A stretch of DNA of 18,966 nt from an uncultured Lachnospiraceae bacterium (GCA_959022495.1 CAUEYX010000051.1:1-18966), one strand, 5' to 3'; shown: positions 1 to 7,555, counted from the first letter of the stretch. The notes: generated by a model not told the origin, from the sequence alone. Made by a program: numbers and translations.

Positions 1-90
1 GAGTAACTTCCACTTCTAAAGTAGCAAGGGTGGAATTTAGTTTGAAAAATAACTTTAAAAATCTAATTGTAAAGAAATTTTAAAAAGTGC

Positions 91-118
91 TTGATTTTTT
101 GAGAAAGTCTGTTATAAT
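91..118 (+). promoter_or_regulatory. Promoter of the tRNA pair
   Basis: A -35 box TTGATT (91-96) and a perfect -10 box TATAAT (113-118) are separated by 16 bases. They lie about 35 bases before the first tRNA, so a sigma-A type promoter for the tRNA-Gln/tRNA-Pro transcript is likely. The first 90 bases of the window are AT-rich and hold no feature I can recognise. Confidence 0.7.
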
Positions 119-126
119 AACCATGT

Positions 127-144
127 TGCCTGCGAGAACAGGCA
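127..144 (+). other. Leader hairpin before tRNA-Gln
   Basis: TGCCTG (127-132) and CAGGCA (139-144) form a perfect 6-bp stem with a 6-base loop, between the promoter and the 5' end of the tRNA-Gln. It has no T-run after it, so it is not a terminator. It may help define 5' leader processing by RNase P; that role is an inference. Confidence 0.45.
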
Positions 145-152
145 GCAGATAA

Positions 153-224
153 TGCGGAATGGTGTAATTGGCAGCACAGCAGACTCTGACTCTGTTAGTA
201 GGGGTTCAAGTCCCTTTTCCGTAG
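153..224 (+). tRNA. tRNA-Gln (anticodon CTG)
   Basis: A 72-base cloverleaf can be folded by eye. The acceptor stem TGCGGAA (153-159) pairs with TTCCGTA (217-223), with one G-U pair. The anticodon stem GCAGA/TCTGT encloses the loop CTCTGAC, giving anticodon CTG (codon CAG). The T stem AGGGG/CCCTT encloses TTCAAGT. The discriminator base is G224 and CCA is not encoded. The D arm contains AATTGGCAGC. Confidence 0.93.
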
Positions 225-259
225 CTGGGAATTTGCGAAAAGCAAGTTCCCTATTTTAT

Positions 260-333
<74 letters not shown>

Positions 334-337
334 TTTT

Positions 338-360
338 ACCCCCGTTTTACGGGGGTTTTT
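338..360 (+). terminator. Rho-independent terminator after the tRNAs
   Basis: CCCCCG (339-344) and CGGGGG (350-355) form a perfect GC-rich stem with loop TTTTA, followed directly by TTTTT (356-360). This is a textbook intrinsic terminator placed 5 bases after the tRNA-Pro. Confidence 0.92.
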
Positions 361-577
361 CATTTTTCATAAGGTTAAAAAGCTGGTTGGCTTTGGCTGG
401 GGTTATCTGGCGCACATCATTTTCTTGAATTTGGTGCTGCGTGTCTGGATAACCTTTTTCTTTTGGTCAAGTTAAATAAAATGGTGTGGATGAGAACAAT
501 GTTAGTATTTTACAGCCATAAATTATGTATGAAGAGATTATAAATTATATAATTATTTTCCTTTTCACTAAGATGAT

Positions 578-602
578 TGTAACAAAATAAAAAAATTTGG
601 TA
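578..602 (+). promoter_or_regulatory. Possible ECF-sigma type promoter (autoregulation)
   Basis: TGTAAC (578-583), then 16 bases rich in A, then GTA (600-602), resembles the TGAAAC-N16-CGTA layout of ECF-sigma promoters. It lies just before the sigma gene's ribosome binding site, which would fit self-activation. The -10 match is partial and the leader would be very short. The region 361-577 is AT-rich intergenic DNA in which I see nothing else convincing. Confidence 0.3.
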
Positions 603-633
603 CTAATGAGTAGAAAGGAGGTTGAAAGCGCAA

Positions 634-1104
634 GTGATTGAAGAAATATATGAGATGTATTCAAAAAAAGTATTTTTGTTTTTATTGAGCAAGACAAATA
701 ATGTGGATATTGCAGAGGAACTTACTCAAGAAACTTTCTTTCAAGCTGTTCAATGCATTGACCGGTTTAAGGGAAATAGTTCTATATTGACTTGGTTGTG
801 TGGAATTGCCAAAAATGTTTGGTTGAAAGATTTAAGAAAACGTCAAGAAACTTTATCCATAGATGACGACATCCTAGAAATAGCGGATAAGCAAGCAATA
901 AATGTTCAATGGGAACAAAAAGAAATCTTACAGTTGATACATGATATGAATGAGCCGGTACGTGAAGTAATGTATTTAAGGTTAATTAGCAACTTATCTT
1001 TTGCTGAAATTGGAGAGATAATTGGCAAAACAGAAAATTGGACAAGAGTAACTTTTTTTAGAGGAAAACAAAAAATTGTAAAGGAGATGTTGAAAGATGA
1101 ATAA
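634..1104 (+). CDS. ECF-type RNA polymerase sigma factor
   Basis: A 156-residue sigma-70 family protein with the two-domain ECF layout. Region 2 includes the AEELTQETFFQA segment (about residues 28-39), and region 4 is a C-terminal helix-turn-helix around PVREVMYLRLISNLSFAEIG. It would direct RNA polymerase to a small regulon. Start choice: AAAGGAGG (614-621) touches a TTG at 622, leaving no spacer, so GTG at 634 (12-base spacer after AGGAGG) is preferred; the longer form would be 160 residues. The next gene starts inside its last codons (8-base overlap) and encodes a zinc anti-sigma factor, the usual ECF arrangement. The pair is AT-rich compared with flanking genes, which suggests separate acquisition. 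The signal it responds to cannot be read from the sequence. Confidence 0.88.
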   Translation: MIEEIYEMYSKKVFLFLLSKTNNVDIAEELTQETFFQAVQCIDRFKGNSSILTWLCGIAKNVWLKDLRKRQETLSIDDDILEIADKQAINVQWEQKEILQLIHDMNEPVREVMYLRLISNLSFAEIGEIIGKTENWTRVTFFRGKQKIVKEMLKDE

Positions 1105-1546
1105 AGAACTTCCATGCTACGTTGTTTCCGATTTGTTACCGTTATATCAAGATGAAATATTATCAGAACAAACGAAAAAGGATATTGATAAACATTTAAA
1201 CGAGTGTGAAGAGTGCAAAAAAAAGTTGGTGGAAATGAAAATGCAAATAGATGTTCAAAACACGAATATTGAATTAAAAAGTAATCCATTAAAAAAGGTG
1301 AGATTTTATCAAAAAATGCTGACGGTTTTAGGGGCGGTTATAGCATTTATTTTAGGTGCATGCACGCCGATTGCTATACTAGGGCTTACTGTTCTTGAAC
1401 GAGGAGAGATAGCTGCTTATCAAATTGAGAGAGTGAAAAGTCTATGGTATGTATTGGCTTCATGGAGTTGTGTTGCAGGAATTGTGGTATGTGTAATTTA
1501 TTTTTTGCTAATACTACTTATCAAGAAAATAATTAGAAAAAAGTAA
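1097..1546 (+). CDS. Zinc-finger anti-sigma factor, membrane anchored
   Basis: A 149-residue protein. The N-terminal domain carries the zinc anti-sigma signature: Cys7, then His33-x3-Cys37-x2-Cys40 (HLNECEEC), preceded by the SDLLPLYQDE segment common in putative zinc-finger (zf-HC2) anti-sigma factors. Two hydrophobic helices follow (about 74-99 and 117-142), with a basic tail KKIIRKK. The N-terminal domain would sit in the cytoplasm and hold the partner sigma factor. ATG at 1097 follows AAGGAG (1081-1086) by 10 bases and overlaps the sigma gene by 8 bases, so translation is probably coupled. The short loop between the two helices leaves little room for an external sensor domain, so another protein or membrane stress may be the signal (inference). 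Confidence 0.85.
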   Translation: MNKELPCYVVSDLLPLYQDEILSEQTKKDIDKHLNECEECKKKLVEMKMQIDVQNTNIELKSNPLKKVRFYQKMLTVLGAVIAFILGACTPIAILGLTVLERGEIAAYQIERVKSLWYVLASWSCVAGIVVCVIYFLLILLIKKIIRKK

Positions 1547-1595
1547 TATAGAAATAGTTAAAAATTAACGTCTAGCTTGTGCGACAAATTAACAC

Positions 1596-1637
1596 AAAGA
1601 GGGGAATCTAATCCAAACGAATAGATACCCCCTCTTT
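1596..1637 (+). terminator. Long-stem inverted repeat, probable terminator
   Basis: AAAGAGGGG (1596-1604) pairs with CCCCTCTTT (1629-1637). Inside it, ATCTA (1606-1610) pairs with TAGAT (1622-1626), giving a long stem around a small loop. It begins 49 bases after the anti-sigma stop. The AAA/TTT ends could serve termination on both strands, although the downstream T-run is short. Confidence 0.6.
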
Positions 1638-1774
1638 ATATCAATACTGATTTTTCTAGACAAATTACTACGGATATAGATTAGTTGTGGAAGACTCTTT
1701 CTGATTTTCCCAAAATGTCATGAAAAATTAATAATATTTAAACAGAACTTTCCCTTATATTAAGAAGTGCCTCA

Positions 1775-1780
1775 TATAAT
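1775..1780 (+). promoter_or_regulatory. Candidate -10 box before the deacetylase gene
   Basis: TATAAT (1775-1780) lies 75 bases before the chosen start codon. No good -35 box stands 17 bases upstream, so this is a weak candidate. A small inverted repeat CGTA-aagca-TACG lies between it and the ribosome binding site. Confidence 0.3.
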
Positions 1781-1854
1781 GCAATGTATAAGGAAAAACG
1801 TAAAGCATACGTCGGATACTTTCCGGCATGTGCATACATATGAGGAGAGTAAAA

Positions 1855-2730
1855 ATGCGTAAGAAAAAGACCTGTTACAGGTGGAACAGCCTTGTACTGT
1901 GCGGGCTTGCCTTTTTTGTGATCGCGGGCACTGCTTTCTGCATGGCGGTGGACAGTAAAGAGAAATCCGAGGAAAAGGCACGGGTGAAGGCAGAACAGAA
2001 GAAGCTGGAGGAACAAGAAAAGGCGGAGGCCGCGGCTGAAAGAGCGCGAAAGGAGGCGTTGTCGCTGCGTCCGGGTGTTCCGGTGGGAACAATGGAGGCG
2101 GATGCGGGCGAGAAAATAGTATATCTTACATTTGACGACGGACCCTCTGAGAATACGGAGAAAATACTTGAAATACTAGATAAATACAATGCGAAGGCAA
2201 CTTTTTTTATCACAGGTGCCAATGCAGACTGCAGGGGATTGATAAAGAGAGCCTACCAGGAGGGGCATACCATCGGGCTTCATACATATTCCCATGATTA
2301 TCAGGAGGTCTATGCCTCAGAAGAGGCATATTTTAAAGATCTGGAAAAGGTGGGAGAGATTGCCAAGGAGCAAATCGGTTTTATCCCCTGTTTTATACGA
2401 TTCTCGGGCGGCTCATCCAATACGGTCTCAGCGAAATATTCTCCCGGTATCATGTCAAAGCTCATTTCGCGTGTCCAGGAGAAGGGGTATCAGTATTATG
2501 ACTGGAATGTGGACAGCGGTGATGGAGCCGGGGCGGACTGTGGAGAGATCGAAAACAAGTCCGTCACGGACCGGTACAGCCATGTAATGATCCTTTTTCA
2601 CGATCTGCAGACAAAGACCGGGACGGTTGACGCGCTGCCGGCAGTTCTTGATTATTATAAGCAGCGTGGGTACGAATTCCGGGCCATTGACCGGGAAAGT
2701 TTTGTCTCTCACCACGCAGTACTGAACTAA
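1855..2730 (+). CDS. Membrane-anchored NodB-type polysaccharide deacetylase
   Basis: A 291-residue protein, probably acting on peptidoglycan or another N-acetylated cell-surface glycan. A basic N-terminus and one hydrophobic segment (about residues 11-32) give a signal anchor. Next comes a highly charged Glu/Lys/Ala stretch (about 35-70), likely a coiled-coil stalk. The NodB catalytic domain follows: TFDDGP (92-97) with the catalytic and metal Asp pair, HTYSH (143-147) for metal binding, an RFSGGSSN segment in place of the usual RxPxG motif, DWNVDSGDG, and ILFHDL near the end. Start: ATG 1855 has AGGAGA six bases upstream; ATGs at 1828 and 1840 lie before or inside that site. Standing alone between a regulatory pair and a GTPase gene, it has no context clue to its glycan. 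Confidence 0.85.
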   Translation: MRKKKTCYRWNSLVLCGLAFFVIAGTAFCMAVDSKEKSEEKARVKAEQKKLEEQEKAEAAAERARKEALSLRPGVPVGTMEADAGEKIVYLTFDDGPSENTEKILEILDKYNAKATFFITGANADCRGLIKRAYQEGHTIGLHTYSHDYQEVYASEEAYFKDLEKVGEIAKEQIGFIPCFIRFSGGSSNTVSAKYSPGIMSKLISRVQEKGYQYYDWNVDSGDGAGADCGEIENKSVTDRYSHVMILFHDLQTKTGTVDALPAVLDYYKQRGYEFRAIDRESFVSHHAVLN

Positions 2731-2763
2731 CAGAGATGCCGGATGAAAACGTATTTAGAGATT

Positions 2764-2792
2764 AGAGGAAAAAGAATCCCATTTTTACCTCT
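2764..2792 (+). terminator. Weak hairpin after the deacetylase gene
   Basis: AGAGG (2764-2768) and CCTCT (2788-2792) pair, and AAAA/TTTT pairs inside after one mismatch. A short pyrimidine stretch follows. It could be a weak terminator for the upstream gene; the AT-rich stem makes this uncertain. Confidence 0.35.
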
Positions 2793-2797
2793 TTCTG

Positions 2798-2806
2798 TGC
2801 TATGAT
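2798..2806 (+). promoter_or_regulatory. Extended -10 promoter of the GTPase-NYN gene
   Basis: TGCTATGAT is an extended -10 element (TGn plus TATGAT at 2801-2806). The -35 region is poor, as is common with extended -10 promoters. The transcript would start near 2813 and carry the ribosome binding site GGAAAGGGG just before ATG 2843. Confidence 0.45.
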
Positions 2807-2842
2807 ATCTTCGGATTATTAAGCAGGGAAAGGGGTATTTTC

Positions 2843-5602
2843 ATGGGAAATACGTCTGAAAATAAATCAAAAAAGCACATCTGCCTGGGCATCCTCGCCC
2901 ATGTAGATGCAGGGAAAACAACTTTGTCAGAAGGCATGCTCTACTTAAGCGGACGCATCCGGGATATGGGGCGCGTGGACCACGGAAATGCGTTCCTTGA
3001 CACATATGAATTAGAGCGGGAGCGGGGCATTACGATCTTTTCGAAACAGGCAGAATTTGTTTGGAAAGATGTAGGAATTACACTTCTTGACACGCCGGGC
3101 CATGTGGACTTTTCGGCAGAGATGGAGCGGGTGCTTCAGGTATTGGACTGCGCTGTGCTTGTAGTGAGCGCGGCGGACGGCGTGCAGAGCCACACACTGA
3201 CACTCTGGCGGCTTTTGAAGCGCTATGACATTCCGGTCTTTCTCTTTGTAAATAAGATGGACAGAGATGATGTCGACAGAGAGAAAATCATGACAGAATT
3301 AAGGGAAAGGCTCAGCGAGGGCTGCGCGGATATGGTGAGTGCCTTTGCAGGAGCGGAAGAGAATATGGAGAATCTGGCAGTCTGCGATGAGAGCATGCTG
3401 GAAGAGTATCTGGAGAAAGGGACAATCGGGAAAACGGCGCTTCGAAGAGCGGCTGCCGGGAGAAAGCTTTTCCCATGCTGGTTTGGGTCCGCGCTTAAAG
3501 CGGAAGGGATCACAGAACTTTTGGACGCTTTGGCAGAGCTGTCGCCCAGTCCGCGGTATGGAGAGGCGTTTGGGGCAAAAGTGTACAAGATATCCCGTGA
3601 CCCTCAGGGTAACCGGCTGACCTGGCTCAAAGTGACGGGCGGTGTGCTTAAGGTCAAGGAAACACTCCCGGAAGTTCCGGGAAAGGTGAATCAGATCCGG
3701 ATCTATTCGGGGGAGAAATATGAGATGGTGCAGGAGGCGCCGGCAGGTACTGTGTGTGCGGTGACCGGGCTGGAGGAGACACGTCCCGGCCAGGGGATCG
3801 GCTGCGAGGAAGCTTCAGAGATGCCGGTGCTCGAACCGGTCCTGACTTACCGGATCGATCTGCCGGACGGGTGCGATGTGCATACGATGCTCAGAAATCT
3901 GCGGCAGATTGAGGAGGAAGAGCCGCAGCTCCATGTGGTGTGGGTGGAGGAAGCCTCAGAGATCCATATCCAGCTCATGGGTGAAGTGCAGACGGAAGTG
4001 CTGCAGCAGATGGTAAAGAAACGCTTCGGTGTGCTGATTGGATTTGGTGAAGGGAATATTGTATATAAAGAAACGATCAAATCGCCGGTGGAGGGTGTCG
4101 GACATTTTGAGCCGTTGCGGCATTACGCGGAAGCCCATCTGCTTCTGGAACCCGGGGAGAGAGGTTCCGGAATGCAGTTTTTATCTGAATGTCCGGAGGA
4201 TGTCCTTGATCGGAACTGGCAGAGGCTGATCCTGACTCATCTGGAGGAGCGGGAACACAGGGGCGTTCTGACTGGTTCTGCAGTGACGGATATGCGGATC
4301 ACACTTTTGACTGGCCGTGCACACCAGAAGCATACAGAGGGCGGAGATTTCCGGCAGGCGACTTACCGTGCCGTACGCCAGGGGCTCCGAAAGGCGGAGA
4401 GTATCCTGCTGGAGCCATATTATGAGTTCCGTCTGGAGCTCCCCATGGAAAATGTAGGACGGGCGATGTCGGATATCCAGAGGATGAACGGCAGTTTCGA
4501 AGGGCCTGAGGCTGAGAACGGGCAGGCAGTGCTGACCGGCTGTGCCCCTGTATCAGAAATGAGAGGGTATCAGAAAGAGTTTGCGGCGTATACAGGCGGA
4601 TTTGGCAGGATGTTCTGTACACTGAAGGGGTATGACGTATGTCACAATAGTGAGGAAGTGATTGAAAGGATCGGCTATGATGTGGATGCGGATGTAGAAA
4701 ATACCGCGGATTCTGTATTTTGTTCTCACGGGGCGGGGATAATCATTCCATGGTATGAGGTTGAGGATCACATGCATGTGGAAAGCGGCGTAAAAGAGAC
4801 TGCATCTGGCCAGGAATTAACACCTGCAGTGCCGGTGAGGCCGGTCCGTCATACGATTGAACTGACACAGGAGGAATTGGATGCCATCTATGTGAGGACT
4901 CCGGACCCGGTCAAACGGAAGGCGGGCAGCCGTCCGGTGACCATATCCGCGGAGGGCTCAGAGGGAAGCTATCCGGGCAGTTACACTGCTGTCTCCGGTG
5001 GAAAGACGTACAGGGAAAGTGATTCTGGGGGAAATGGAAAAAGGGGCGGAGGATTTGGCGGCGGACGAAGGAAAAGAGGGGATCGCGAAGAGTATCTGCT
5101 GGTAGACGGATATAATATTATTTTTGCGTGGGATGAACTGCGGGAATTAGCGGAAGCGGATCTGGCGGCGGCAAGGGGGAAGCTTGCGGATCTTCTGTGT
5201 GATTATCAGGGATATCAGAAATGTACGCTGATCCTTGTGTACGACGCATATAAAGTAGAAGGAAATCCGGGAGAAGTGATGCAGTATCACAATATTCATA
5301 TTGTATATACAAGAGAAGCAGAGACGGCAGACCAGTACATTGAAAAAACGGTCAGAAAAATTTCACGGAATCATGAAGTGACGGTTGCTACATCAGATGC
5401 CCTGGAGCAGGTTATTATTTTGGGGCAGGGCGCGCGCAGGATGTCAGCCGCAGGGCTTAGGGAGGAGATGGAGCTTGCCAGGGAAGAGTTGAAAGCAGAG
5501 CATCTAAGTAAAGGCGCACGGCTGAGGCATTATCTGTTCGACCATCTGGAAGAGGAGACGGCGAAAGAGATGGAGCGGGTCAGGCTGGGGAAAGATCGAT
5601 AA
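2843..5602 (+). CDS. Tet(M)/EF-G-like ribosomal GTPase fused to Rae1/YacP NYN endoribonuclease
   Basis: A 919-residue two-part protein. Residues about 10-640 are a full EF-G-fold translation GTPase of the Tet(M) type: G1 AHVDAGKTT (19-27), ERGITI (60-65), G3 DTPGHVDF (83-90), G4 NKMDR (137-141), G5-like GSALK (215-219), then domains II-V. The domain IV tip loop, where Tet(M) has YSPVSTPADF, reads RAHQKHTEGGDF (492-503), so drug release is not expected. A low-complexity, Gly/Arg/Lys-rich linker (about 645-748) leads to residues 750-885, which closely match Bacillus subtilis Rae1 (YacP): LVDGYN, VYDA, ETAD and ATSD hold the acidic NYN active-site residues, and GQGARRMSA is conserved. Rae1 is known to cut mRNA in the ribosomal A site. 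A joint role in acting on stalled ribosomes is inferred. NYN domains are otherwise usually separate proteins of about 170 residues. Confidence 0.9.
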   Translation: MGNTSENKSKKHICLGILAHVDAGKTTLSEGMLYLSGRIRDMGRVDHGNAFLDTYELERERGITIFSKQAEFVWKDVGITLLDTPGHVDFSAEMERVLQVLDCAVLVVSAADGVQSHTLTLWRLLKRYDIPVFLFVNKMDRDDVDREKIMTELRERLSEGCADMVSAFAGAEENMENLAVCDESMLEEYLEKGTIGKTALRRAAAGRKLFPCWFGSALKAEGITELLDALAELSPSPRYGEAFGAKVYKISRDPQGNRLTWLKVTGGVLKVKETLPEVPGKVNQIRIYSGEKYEMVQEAPAGTVCAVTGLEETRPGQGIGCEEASEMPVLEPVLTYRIDLPDGCDVHTMLRNLRQIEEEEPQLHVVWVEEASEIHIQLMGEVQTEVLQQMVKKRFGVLIGFGEGNIVYKETIKSPVEGVGHFEPLRHYAEAHLLLEPGERGSGMQFLSECPEDVLDRNWQRLILTHLEEREHRGVLTGSAVTDMRITLLTGRAHQKHTEGGDFRQATYRAVRQGLRKAESILLEPYYEFRLELPMENVGRAMSDIQRMNGSFEGPEAENGQAVLTGCAPVSEMRGYQKEFAAYTGGFGRMFCTLKGYDVCHNSEEVIERIGYDVDADVENTADSVFCSHGAGIIIPWYEVEDHMHVESGVKETASGQELTPAVPVRPVRHTIELTQEELDAIYVRTPDPVKRKAGSRPVTISAEGSEGSYPGSYTAVSGGKTYRESDSGGNGKRGGGFGGGRRKRGDREEYLLVDGYNIIFAWDELRELAEADLAAARGKLADLLCDYQGYQKCTLILVYDAYKVEGNPGEVMQYHNIHIVYTREAETADQYIEKTVRKISRNHEVTVATSDALEQVIILGQGARRMSAAGLREEMELAREELKAEHLSKGARLRHYLFDHLEEETAKEMERVRLGKDR

Positions 5603-5626
5603 CTGGCATGCATAAAAAAGCCATAA

Positions 5627-5648
5627 CTGGACATTTTAATATGACCAG
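5627..5648. repeat. Dyad upstream of the ECF S-component gene
   Basis: CTGG-a-CAT and ATG-a-CCAG form a near-perfect dyad around TTTAAT. It lies 48 bases before the start codon and could be a repressor operator or a small RNA hairpin. There is no T-run for termination and no aptamer I recognise. Confidence 0.35.
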
Positions 5649-5695
5649 ACTGATGCTAATATACCTGTATTATGACAGGAAAAGAGGAAATCAGC

Positions 5696-6316
5696 ATGGA
5701 AAAAAGAAATGAAACTGTAATAAAACTGGCTCAGACTGCTCTGATGGCGGCACTGTGTTTTGTGTCGTTTACATTTCTGCAGATTAAAGTACCACTTCCG
5801 GGAGGAGACGCGACATCTTTCCACCTGGGCAATACATTCTGCGTACTGGGAGCCTTGATTCTTGGAGGCTGGTATGGCGGTCTGGCGGGCGCTGTGGGAA
5901 TGACGATTGCGGATATTCTTGATCCGGTTTATATAGTGAGCGCGCCAAAGACATTTATCCTGAAGCTGTGCATCGGTCTGATTGCAGGGCTTGTGGCTCA
6001 TCGGATCGCAAAAATTGATGCAAGCACGGACAGGAAATATATCCTGCGCTGGAGCACAATTGCATCTGTGGCGGGACTCGGTTTCAATGTGATTGCGGAC
6101 CCGCTGATGGGCTATTTTTATAAGCAGTATATTTTGGGACAGCCGCAGGAGATGGCGGAGGTGCTGGCAAAGTGGAGTACAGCCACTACATTTGTCAACG
6201 CGGTCGTGTCCGTTATCCTGGCGGGGGTACTGTACAATGCCCTGCGGCCGGTTCTTTTAAAAACAGGTATGATCCACGCGGCTGGAGCGCAGACTTCACG
6301 TGAGATGGTCCATTAA
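5696..6316 (+). CDS. ECF transporter S component (substrate-binding membrane subunit)
   Basis: A 206-residue, highly hydrophobic protein with about five to six membrane helices. The segment from FHLGNTFCVLGALILGG through GMTIADILDPVY to APKTFILK is typical of ECF-type S components of the ECF-ribofla_trS (PF07155) kind. Such proteins capture a vitamin or similar micronutrient and dock with a shared EcfA-EcfA'-EcfT energising module, which is not in this window. Substrate cannot be assigned; flavin-type is only a family-level hint. Start: ATG 5696 has GAGGAAA (5684-5690) five bases upstream, while the upstream in-frame ATG at 5672 has none. The gene stands 93 bases after the GTPase-NYN gene with a dyad in the gap, so co-transcription is possible but not clear. 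Confidence 0.82.
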   Translation: MEKRNETVIKLAQTALMAALCFVSFTFLQIKVPLPGGDATSFHLGNTFCVLGALILGGWYGGLAGAVGMTIADILDPVYIVSAPKTFILKLCIGLIAGLVAHRIAKIDASTDRKYILRWSTIASVAGLGFNVIADPLMGYFYKQYILGQPQEMAEVLAKWSTATTFVNAVVSVILAGVLYNALRPVLLKTGMIHAAGAQTSREMVH

Positions 6317-6367
6317 CAAAAGTGTCTGCGAAAATAATAGAAAAAGATAAAAATTTAGATTTTTCTG

Positions 6368-6397
6368 ATGACTTTTTGCCGTGTTCAATGGTATGAT
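6368..6397 (+). promoter_or_regulatory. Promoter of the zinc-ribbon membrane cassette
   Basis: TATGAT (6392-6397) is preceded by TGG (6389-6391), an extended -10 element. ATGACT (6368-6373) stands 18 bases upstream as a partial -35 box. The next start codon is 52 bases downstream. Confidence 0.55.
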
Positions 6398-6448
6398 TAG
6401 TGAAACGACGTAATATTCTATAACAATCATGAGAGCGAGGTAGAAGAG

Positions 6449-7066
6449 ATGAATTGTATCAAGTGTTATCAGGAAATTCCGGACGGATCAAGGTTCTGTC
6501 CATACTGCGGCGCGGAACAGACGGCAGCAGAGGCAACTGGTGAAGTGTATATGCAGCAGGAACCGGCTGGAAAACCTGAGGCAGGAACGCAGGACAGCGC
6601 GCCGGTTCAGCAGGGGCCGGATACGCAGTCACAGGATACATCTGGGACCAAAGCTCAAGGATCGTCCGATTATGGAAGTGGGTATCAGTACGGTAATTAC
6701 CAGAATGGAAATCAGAATAATTATCAAAATGGAAGTGTTTACCAGAACAACTATCAGAATGCAGGCTATCAGACGGGACCGTCCTATCAGCAGGATCAGG
6801 GCGAGCCGGTAAACTGGGTGCCGTATCTGGTGCTGTCAATTATTTCTACAATCTGCTGTTGTATTCCATTTGGTATTGTGGCGATTGTATTTTCAGCTAA
6901 GATTAACAGTGCTGTGACCATGGGAAATATGGAAGAAGCAAGGAAAGCCGCGAAGACAGCGAGGATTTGGATTATCGCTGCATTTGTTTTGGGTATTGTG
7001 GCAACGATCCTATACGCTATTATTATGAGCATGATCGGAGCAGGCAGTTACTACTATTATTATTAA
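6449..7066 (+). CDS. Zinc-ribbon CD225/dispanin-domain membrane protein
   Basis: A 205-residue protein of unknown function in three parts. The N-terminus is a zinc ribbon with Cys3-x2-Cys6 and Cys17-x2-Cys20. A disordered linker (about 22-118) is rich in Gln, Asn, Tyr and Gly, with repeated YQN/YQ units. The C-terminus (about 119-200) matches the CD225 (dispanin, IFITM-like) layout: helix 1 (124-150) with a Cys-Cys-Cys-x-Pro segment, a short charged loop KINSAVTMGNMEEARKAAKT, and helix 2 (172-197). The protein ends in five tyrosines. GAGG (6437-6440) precedes ATG 6449. It heads a tight three-gene cassette (gaps of 10 and 11 bases). The domain name comes from family resemblance; bacterial members have no settled role. 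Confidence 0.82.
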   Translation: MNCIKCYQEIPDGSRFCPYCGAEQTAAEATGEVYMQQEPAGKPEAGTQDSAPVQQGPDTQSQDTSGTKAQGSSDYGSGYQYGNYQNGNQNNYQNGSVYQNNYQNAGYQTGPSYQQDQGEPVNWVPYLVLSIISTICCCIPFGIVAIVFSAKINSAVTMGNMEEARKAAKTARIWIIAAFVLGIVATILYAIIMSMIGAGSYYYYY

Positions 7067-7076
7067 ATAATAAACG

Positions 7077-7544
7077 ATGTGGAAAGAAAAATATAGAGAT
7101 CTAAATGGGAAACTGCAGCAAAGCAGGGGAGCGAGAGCCGGTGTTGCGGCATGTTTGGCAGCAGCGGCCGGTGCAGGAGCGCTGTATTTATATATCCGGA
7201 CTCCGCAGGGGATTCCGCTGCCATGTATTTTCTATTCTGTGACGGGATTGTACTGCCCGGGATGTGGTGCAGGACGTGCCTGCTATTCCATACTGCACGG
7301 GCAGTTTGCTGACGCGTTCTGTTATAATCCGCTTATGGTAATCCTTCTGCCCTTGATTGGCCTGTATATTGCGGCGCGTATGGTGGACTGGATTGTCACA
7401 GGAGGAAACCACATAGACCAGAAGATTAATGTGAAGTTCCTTACCTGGGTACTGATCGTTGTGGTGATATACGGCGTGCTGAGGAATATTCCTGTATTTC
7501 CGTTTACACTGCTGGCCCCAGGCGGCTTCACACAACTATTATAA
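7077..7544 (+). CDS. DUF2752 family membrane protein
   Basis: A 155-residue membrane protein. The diagnostic motif CPGCGAGRA (60-68) sits after a FYSVTGLY segment, as in DUF2752. Hydrophobic helices lie at about 20-38, 84-102 and 121-137. The Cys pair in CPGC could bind metal or be redox active; function is unknown. No good ribosome binding site precedes ATG 7077, which follows the previous stop by only 10 AT-rich bases, so translation is probably coupled to the CD225 gene. Its position between two zinc-ribbon membrane proteins suggests that all three act together. Confidence 0.8.
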   Translation: MWKEKYRDLNGKLQQSRGARAGVAACLAAAAGAGALYLYIRTPQGIPLPCIFYSVTGLYCPGCGAGRACYSILHGQFADAFCYNPLMVILLPLIGLYIAARMVDWIVTGGNHIDQKINVKFLTWVLIVVVIYGVLRNIPVFPFTLLAPGGFTQLL

Positions 7545-7555
7545 AGGAGCAGTTT

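Noticed and set aside
2843..5602. Calling the GTPase a tetracycline resistance gene (tetM type)
   Set aside because: The overall fold matches Tet(M), but the tip-loop SPV motif is replaced and a nuclease domain is added, so resistance is not supported.
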